In this document: piece after piece, positions 5,640 through 8,511 of the stretch | How positions within the stretch are numbered: the first letter of the stretch is position 1 | How the letters are laid out: each line of letters opens with the position of its first letter | NCBI GenBank assembly: GCA_034716535.1 | Contig: JAYEJW010000464.1 | Location: 1 to 8,511 of the forward strand | Length of the DNA: 8,511 nt | Reading direction: 5' to 3' | DNA from: JAYEJW01 sp034716535 | Lineage (GTDB): Bacteria; Pseudomonadota; Gammaproteobacteria; Chromatiales; Chromatiaceae | The notes under the pieces: model-generated | Database searches by the model: none | Told to the model about the DNA's origin: nothing | Seen by the model: the letters and a program-made list of their open reading frames with translations, nothing else | Translations under genes and position numbers: made by a program

Positions 5640-7529
5640 ATGCGCTACCGGGAAGTCTACCGCTACTCAATGCAGGACCCCGAAGGCTTCTGGAAGGAGG
5701 CTGCCCGGGCAGTCCATTGGGACCGGCCCTGGGACAAGGTGTTGGACGATTCCGATCCGCCATTTTACCGCTGGTTCACCGGGGGCATGTTGAACACCTG
5801 CTACAACGCGGTGGATCGCCATGTTCAATCAGGCCGCGGCGAGCAGGTGGCTATCGTTTACGACAGTCCGGTCACCGACTCCAGGCAGAGGATGAGCTAT
5901 CGGACTCTGCAGGAGCGGGTAGCCCGCTTCGCCGGCGCTTTGCGGGCCGAGGGGGTGGGCAAGGGTGACCGGGTTGTCCTCTACATGCCCATGGTGCCCG
6001 AGGCCCTGATCGGCATGCTGGCCTGCGCCCGTATCGGCGCCATTCATTCGGTGGTTTTCGGCGGCTTCGCGGCGAAGGAGCTTGCCACCCGCATCGAGGA
6101 CGCCAAGCCGCGGGTGATCCTGTCCGCATCCTGCGGCATCGAGCCCAACCGAGTGGTGGAGTACAAGCCGCTGTTGGACGAGGCCATCTTCCTCTCGGCG
6201 CACAAGCCGGAGAAGTGCATCATCCTGCAGCGCCCACAGGCCGAGGCGACCATGCAGGCTGGTCGGGACCTGGATTGGAACGATGCGCTAGCGGTGGCAG
6301 TGCCGGCAGATTGTGTTCCGGTTGAGGCAACCCATCCCCTCTACATTCTCTACACGTCCGGCACCACCGGTCTGCCCAAGGGCGTGGTACGGGACAACGG
6401 CGGTCACGCCGTGGCCATGTACTGGAGTATGAAATACGTCTATGGCGTGGAGCCGGGGGAGGTCTACTGGGCCGCATCAGACGTCGGCTGGGTCGTGGGC
6501 CATTCCTATATCTGCTACGCGCCCCTGCTGTACGGCTGCACCACCGTCCTTTATGAGGGTAAGCCGGTGGGTACCCCGGATCCGGGCTCCTTCTGGCGGG
6601 TGATCTCCGAGCATCGGGTATCGGCGATGTTCACCGCCCCCACAGCGTTGCGCGCCATCAAGAAGGAAGACCCGAACGGGCAATACCTCCGCAGATACGA
6701 TCTGTCCCGTTTTCGAGCCCTGTTCCTGGCGGGAGAGCGCTGCGATCCCGACACCCTCGCCTGGGCCGAGGACCTGCTCAAGGTGCCGGTGATCGACCAC
6801 TGGTGGCAGACCGAGACCGGCTGGCCGATCACGGCGAACTGCCTGGGGATAGAGAGGCTGCCGGTGAAGCCCGGGTCTTCCACCGTCCCGGTGCCGGGCT
6901 ATCGCGTCGAGGTCTTGGCCGACGACGGCTGTGCGGTCACGCCCGGCGACATCGGCCGCCTGATGCTCAAGCTTCCGCTGCCGCCCGGCTGCCTGCCCAC
7001 CCTGTGGCAGAACGACCGCCGCTATCTGGACTCCTATCTCAGCGCCCAGGAGGGTTACTACCTGACGGGAGATGCGGGCTATCAGGACGAGGACGGCTAC
7101 GTCTACGTCATGAGCCGCATCGACGACATCATCAACGTGGCCGGCCATCGGCTCTCCACCGGTGGTATGGAGGAGGTGCTGGCCTCCCATGCGGACGTGG
7201 CGGAGTGCGCCGTCATCGGTGCCGATGATGCGCTTAAGGGCGAGGTGCCGATCGGATTGGTCGTGCTCAAGTCCGGCGTCGACCGTCCCGAGGACGAGCT
7301 CAAGCGGGAGCTTGTGGCCCTGGTGCGGGAGAAGCTCGGCCCGGTGGCCTCATTCAAGAAGGTGGTCCTGGTACCGCGCCTGCCCAAGACCCGCTCCGGA
7401 AAAATCCTGCGCGGCACCATGAAGAAGGTCGCCGATGGCCAGGAATACCGGATGCCGGCCACCATCGATGATCCCGCGATCATTGGTGAGATAGAAGTCG
7501 CGTTGAAGGAGATCGGCTACGCGCAGTAA
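5640..7529 (+). CDS. prpE: Propionyl-CoA synthetase (PrpE-type acyl-CoA ligase)
   Basis: A 629-residue AMP-forming ligase, essentially the length of enterobacterial PrpE (628). It activates propionate, possibly also acetate or other short acids, through an acyl-adenylate to the CoA thioester. ANL motifs in order are: YTSGTTGLPKG phosphate loop (238-248), SDVGWVVGHSYI, WWQTETGWP (388-396), Asp478 in LTGD, the hinge-region RIDDIINVAGHRL, and the C-terminal KTRSGK with Lys588, the catalytic lysine that is acylated in PrpE homologues. GWP after QTET is PrpE-like, whereas acetyl-CoA synthetases usually have GG there. The N-terminus MRYREVYRYSMQDPEGFW aligns with that of E. coli PrpE, supporting ATG 5640 although no good Shine-Dalgarno precedes it. 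This suggests translational coupling to the upstream gene 9 bases away. No prpBCD genes are in the window. PrpE/ACSS3-type is likely; exact acid preference is inferred. Confidence 0.92.
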   Translation: MRYREVYRYSMQDPEGFWKEAARAVHWDRPWDKVLDDSDPPFYRWFTGGMLNTCYNAVDRHVQSGRGEQVAIVYDSPVTDSRQRMSYRTLQERVARFAGALRAEGVGKGDRVVLYMPMVPEALIGMLACARIGAIHSVVFGGFAAKELATRIEDAKPRVILSASCGIEPNRVVEYKPLLDEAIFLSAHKPEKCIILQRPQAEATMQAGRDLDWNDALAVAVPADCVPVEATHPLYILYTSGTTGLPKGVVRDNGGHAVAMYWSMKYVYGVEPGEVYWAASDVGWVVGHSYICYAPLLYGCTTVLYEGKPVGTPDPGSFWRVISEHRVSAMFTAPTALRAIKKEDPNGQYLRRYDLSRFRALFLAGERCDPDTLAWAEDLLKVPVIDHWWQTETGWPITANCLGIERLPVKPGSSTVPVPGYRVEVLADDGCAVTPGDIGRLMLKLPLPPGCLPTLWQNDRRYLDSYLSAQEGYYLTGDAGYQDEDGYVYVMSRIDDIINVAGHRLSTGGMEEVLASHADVAECAVIGADDALKGEVPIGLVVLKSGVDRPEDELKRELVALVREKLGPVASFKKVVLVPRLPKTRSGKILRGTMKKVADGQEYRMPATIDDPAIIGEIEVALKEIGYAQ

Positions 7530-7687
7530 CCAGTGATCCTGCTTCGAACAGGGCGATGTTGCGCGGTCGTGGCCAGTGCTGCGCGTAAGGGGGGTGCGGA
7601 GGTCCTCGACCAGCCAGCAGCGGCGCACTTTGTAACGCCCGTGTCCGGCGCCTGTCTCCTGGAAAGAGCTTACCCGTAGCTGATCGA

Positions 7688-7699
7688 ACGCTGCAGCGT
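7688..7699. repeat. 12-base perfect palindrome upstream of promoter
   Basis: ACGCTGCAGCGT is its own reverse complement. It lies about 73 bases upstream of the predicted -35 element and could be an operator half-site pair or an activator site. In GC-rich DNA a palindrome of this size can also be chance, so function is not established. Confidence 0.4.
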
Positions 7700-7712
7700 G
7701 GCAGATATCGCA

Positions 7713-7728
7713 AGAAACTGCTGTTTCT
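7713..7728. repeat. Short hairpin AGAAAC-TGCT-GTTTCT
   Basis: A perfect 6-base inverted repeat with a 4-base loop, followed by a pyrimidine-rich CTCTCC. Its position between prpE and the next promoter allows either a weak termination structure or a regulator site. The T-run needed for a convincing terminator is absent. Confidence 0.3.
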
Positions 7729-7771
7729 CTCTCCGGCCGGAATGTTCTCGGCAATCTATGTAGCGAAAAAC

Positions 7772-7799
7772 TTGCAGAATAAGAAACCGCTAATATACT
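7772..7799 (+). promoter_or_regulatory. Sigma-70-like promoter for the small membrane protein
   Basis: A -35 candidate TTGCAG (7772-7777) and a -10 candidate TATACT (7794-7799) are separated by 16 bases in an AT-rich patch. They lie 33 bases upstream of the ATG at 7833. The -10 matches consensus at five of six positions and the -35 at four of six. Confidence 0.55.
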
Positions 7800-7817
7800 A
7801 ATAGCCACACTGTTGCA

Positions 7818-7823
7818 TGGAGG
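7818..7823 (+). promoter_or_regulatory. Ribosome binding site of the small membrane protein
   Basis: TGGAGG lies 9 bases before the ATG at 7833. Together with the promoter just upstream, it is the main argument that the small reading frame is real. Confidence 0.6.
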
Positions 7824-7832
7824 TTACGGGCA

Positions 7833-8132
7833 ATGTTCCCGATTCTTGTGGGTTTTGGCTCCGCCCTGCTGTTTGGGCTCTTCGCCTACGGGACCTATGG
7901 TCTCGACGGCATGACCGAGTACGCTTGGGTCGGCATGGTTTTCTGGGGGCTGATCGTTAGCGCTTCGCTTGTCTTCATCGTCAACCGAAAGATTCCCTGT
8001 GGGGTCTGTCGCCTGAAGGAGCGCGTACGCGCCCTGCGCTACCTGTGCCGGGCCCTCGCGCCCCGCCGCTCAGGAGAACGGATCCACTTTTGCTCACACA
8101 AGGGGACCCTTTATCTGCGCAGTCGGGTGTAG
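7833..8132 (+). CDS. Small two-helix membrane protein with cysteine-containing basic tail, unknown function
   Basis: A 99-residue protein that I do not recognise. Residues about 2-23 (FPILVGFGSALLFGLFAYGT...) and about 31-51 (YAWVGMVFWGLIVSASLVFIV) are two strongly hydrophobic segments of membrane-spanning length joined by a short loop with two acidic residues. The tail from residue 52 onward is strongly basic (many Arg/Lys), which by the positive-inside rule places both the tail and the N-terminus on the cytoplasmic side. The tail holds Cys56 and Cys59 (CGVC), Cys72 and Cys87, which could bind metal or be redox-active, although the spacing fits no zinc-finger pattern I can name. A good promoter and Shine-Dalgarno precede it, and it appears monocistronic. 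It has no evident link to prpE. Confidence 0.65.
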   Translation: MFPILVGFGSALLFGLFAYGTYGLDGMTEYAWVGMVFWGLIVSASLVFIVNRKIPCGVCRLKERVRALRYLCRALAPRRSGERIHFCSHKGTLYLRSRV

Positions 8133-8182
8133 GTGAAGCGGAGTTGAAGGACGAGGTTGTTGGAAGGGAATGACGAACAGGT

Positions 8183-8192
8183 GGGTTAACCC
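8183..8192. repeat. GGGTTAACCC palindrome, possible boundary of the insertion sequence
   Basis: A perfect 10-base palindrome lies 58 bases beyond the stop of the minus-strand transposase tail. It is followed by CGAAGTTCCCGCA. This is the right distance for the terminal inverted repeat of an insertion sequence, but the partner end is outside the window, so the boundary cannot be confirmed. Confidence 0.25.
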
Positions 8193-8250
8193 GAAGTTCC
8201 CGCATTAAATCCAGCTCATCTCTCTGAATTATATAGAGAACCAAGCGATT

Positions 8251-8511
8251 CTAACTTCCCGGCACTGGGAACAGACGGATCAGCTCAAGGGCGCGTATCT
8301 GAAGTGGAGTCGGCAGTGTATCCTGGAAAAAAGGGGGACTGTCGGGATCGGACATCAGTCGGCAACGATGGCGACACCGGGTGCCCAATTCCGCCATGAG
8401 CGTTGCGAAGCTGTGGATGGGAAATCCGTCGTCGGTTTCCCGCTCGGTCTTTTTTCTTCGTGCCGAGGCGGAGGGTTCGGCCGGCGCCACGGGATCGCGG
8501 CGCTTACGCTC
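8251..8511 (-). CDS. C-terminal end of a probable insertion-sequence transposase, cut by the window edge
   Basis: The minus-strand frame is open from the right edge to a TAG at 8251-8253 and gives the last 86 residues of a larger protein. The start lies beyond the window, so internal Met/Val codons should not be taken as the start. The pattern is a basic Ala/Pro/Arg/Lys linker, then HSFATLMAELGTRCRHRCRL, a variable stretch and a final PTPLQIRALELI segment. This resembles the C-terminal tail of DDE transposases of the IS1634/IS4-like type that I recall (HSF.TLLA.L.T..RN... and PTPLQ..AL.LL). No catalytic DDE residue falls in the visible part, so the family is tentative. The element would put a mobile-element boundary just right of the small membrane protein. 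Whether it is intact cannot be judged here. Confidence 0.55.
   Translation of the reverse strand, partial: ERKRRDPVAPAEPSASARRKKTERETDDGFPIHSFATLMAELGTRCRHRCRLMSDPDSPPFFQDTLPTPLQIRALELIRLFPVPGS

Larger units (their letters stand above)
7530..7832. other. Intergenic region downstream of prpE with inverted repeats and a promoter
   Basis: About 300 bases without a credible gene on either strand. The right half contains a 12-base perfect palindrome, a short hairpin, a sigma-70-like promoter and the ribosome binding site of the next gene, all listed separately. I see no clear rho-independent terminator for the prpE transcript. The base composition becomes more AT-rich toward 7740-7810, as expected for a promoter. 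Confidence 0.6.

Noticed and set aside
6477..7190. 237-residue open frame on the minus strand
   Set aside because: It is antisense to the conserved ANL motifs of prpE and resembles no family I know.
7350..7808. Minus-strand frame containing CDICH, a CxxCH heme-like motif
   Set aside because: It overlaps the end of prpE in antisense, and there is no signal peptide or cytochrome-like context. A single CxxCH can occur by chance.

Overview
The window looks like a GC-rich proteobacterial chromosome, most likely gammaproteobacterial. The evidence is indirect: a PrpE-type propionyl-CoA synthetase, a ribosome-hibernation-like protein with a C-terminal cold-shock-like domain, and a ClpX remnant, all with GC-rich codons and GGAGG-like ribosome binding sites. 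No rRNA, tRNA or CRISPR array is visible. All intact genes lie on the + strand; the only credible minus-strand gene is a transposase tail at the right edge.

Left part (1-1388): a broken clpX enters from the left edge. Its Walker B half and its C-terminal half are in different frames, with roughly 95 residues missing between them. A gene-free stretch of about 340 bases follows, then an HPF/RaiA-like protein fused to a cold-shock-like domain.

Middle (1580-4382): a secreted caspase/legumain-like (clan CD) cysteine peptidase homologue has a His147/Cys191 dyad, a canonical EF-hand-type loop and a helical C-terminal region. It is followed, behind a strong Shine-Dalgarno, by a PLP-dependent trans-sulfuration enzyme with methionine gamma-lyase-like active-site signatures.

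Right-middle (4503-7529): an ATP-NAD kinase family (COG3199-like) protein and a propionyl-CoA synthetase are separated by 9 bases and are probably co-transcribed. A gamma-lyase would release 2-oxobutyrate, a precursor of propionate or propionyl-CoA, so the trans-sulfuration enzyme and PrpE could belong to one sulfur-amino-acid/propionate route. This is inference from neighbourhood only.

Right end (7530-8511): a 300-base intergenic region carries two inverted repeats and a good sigma-70-like promoter. It leads to a small two-helix membrane protein with four cysteines that I do not recognise. The window ends in the C-terminus of a probable insertion-sequence transposase on the minus strand.

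I found no clear previously undescribed multi-gene system. The best leads are the secreted caspase-like protein with its embedded EF-hand loop, and the trans-sulfuration / ATP-NAD kinase-like / PrpE neighbourhood.
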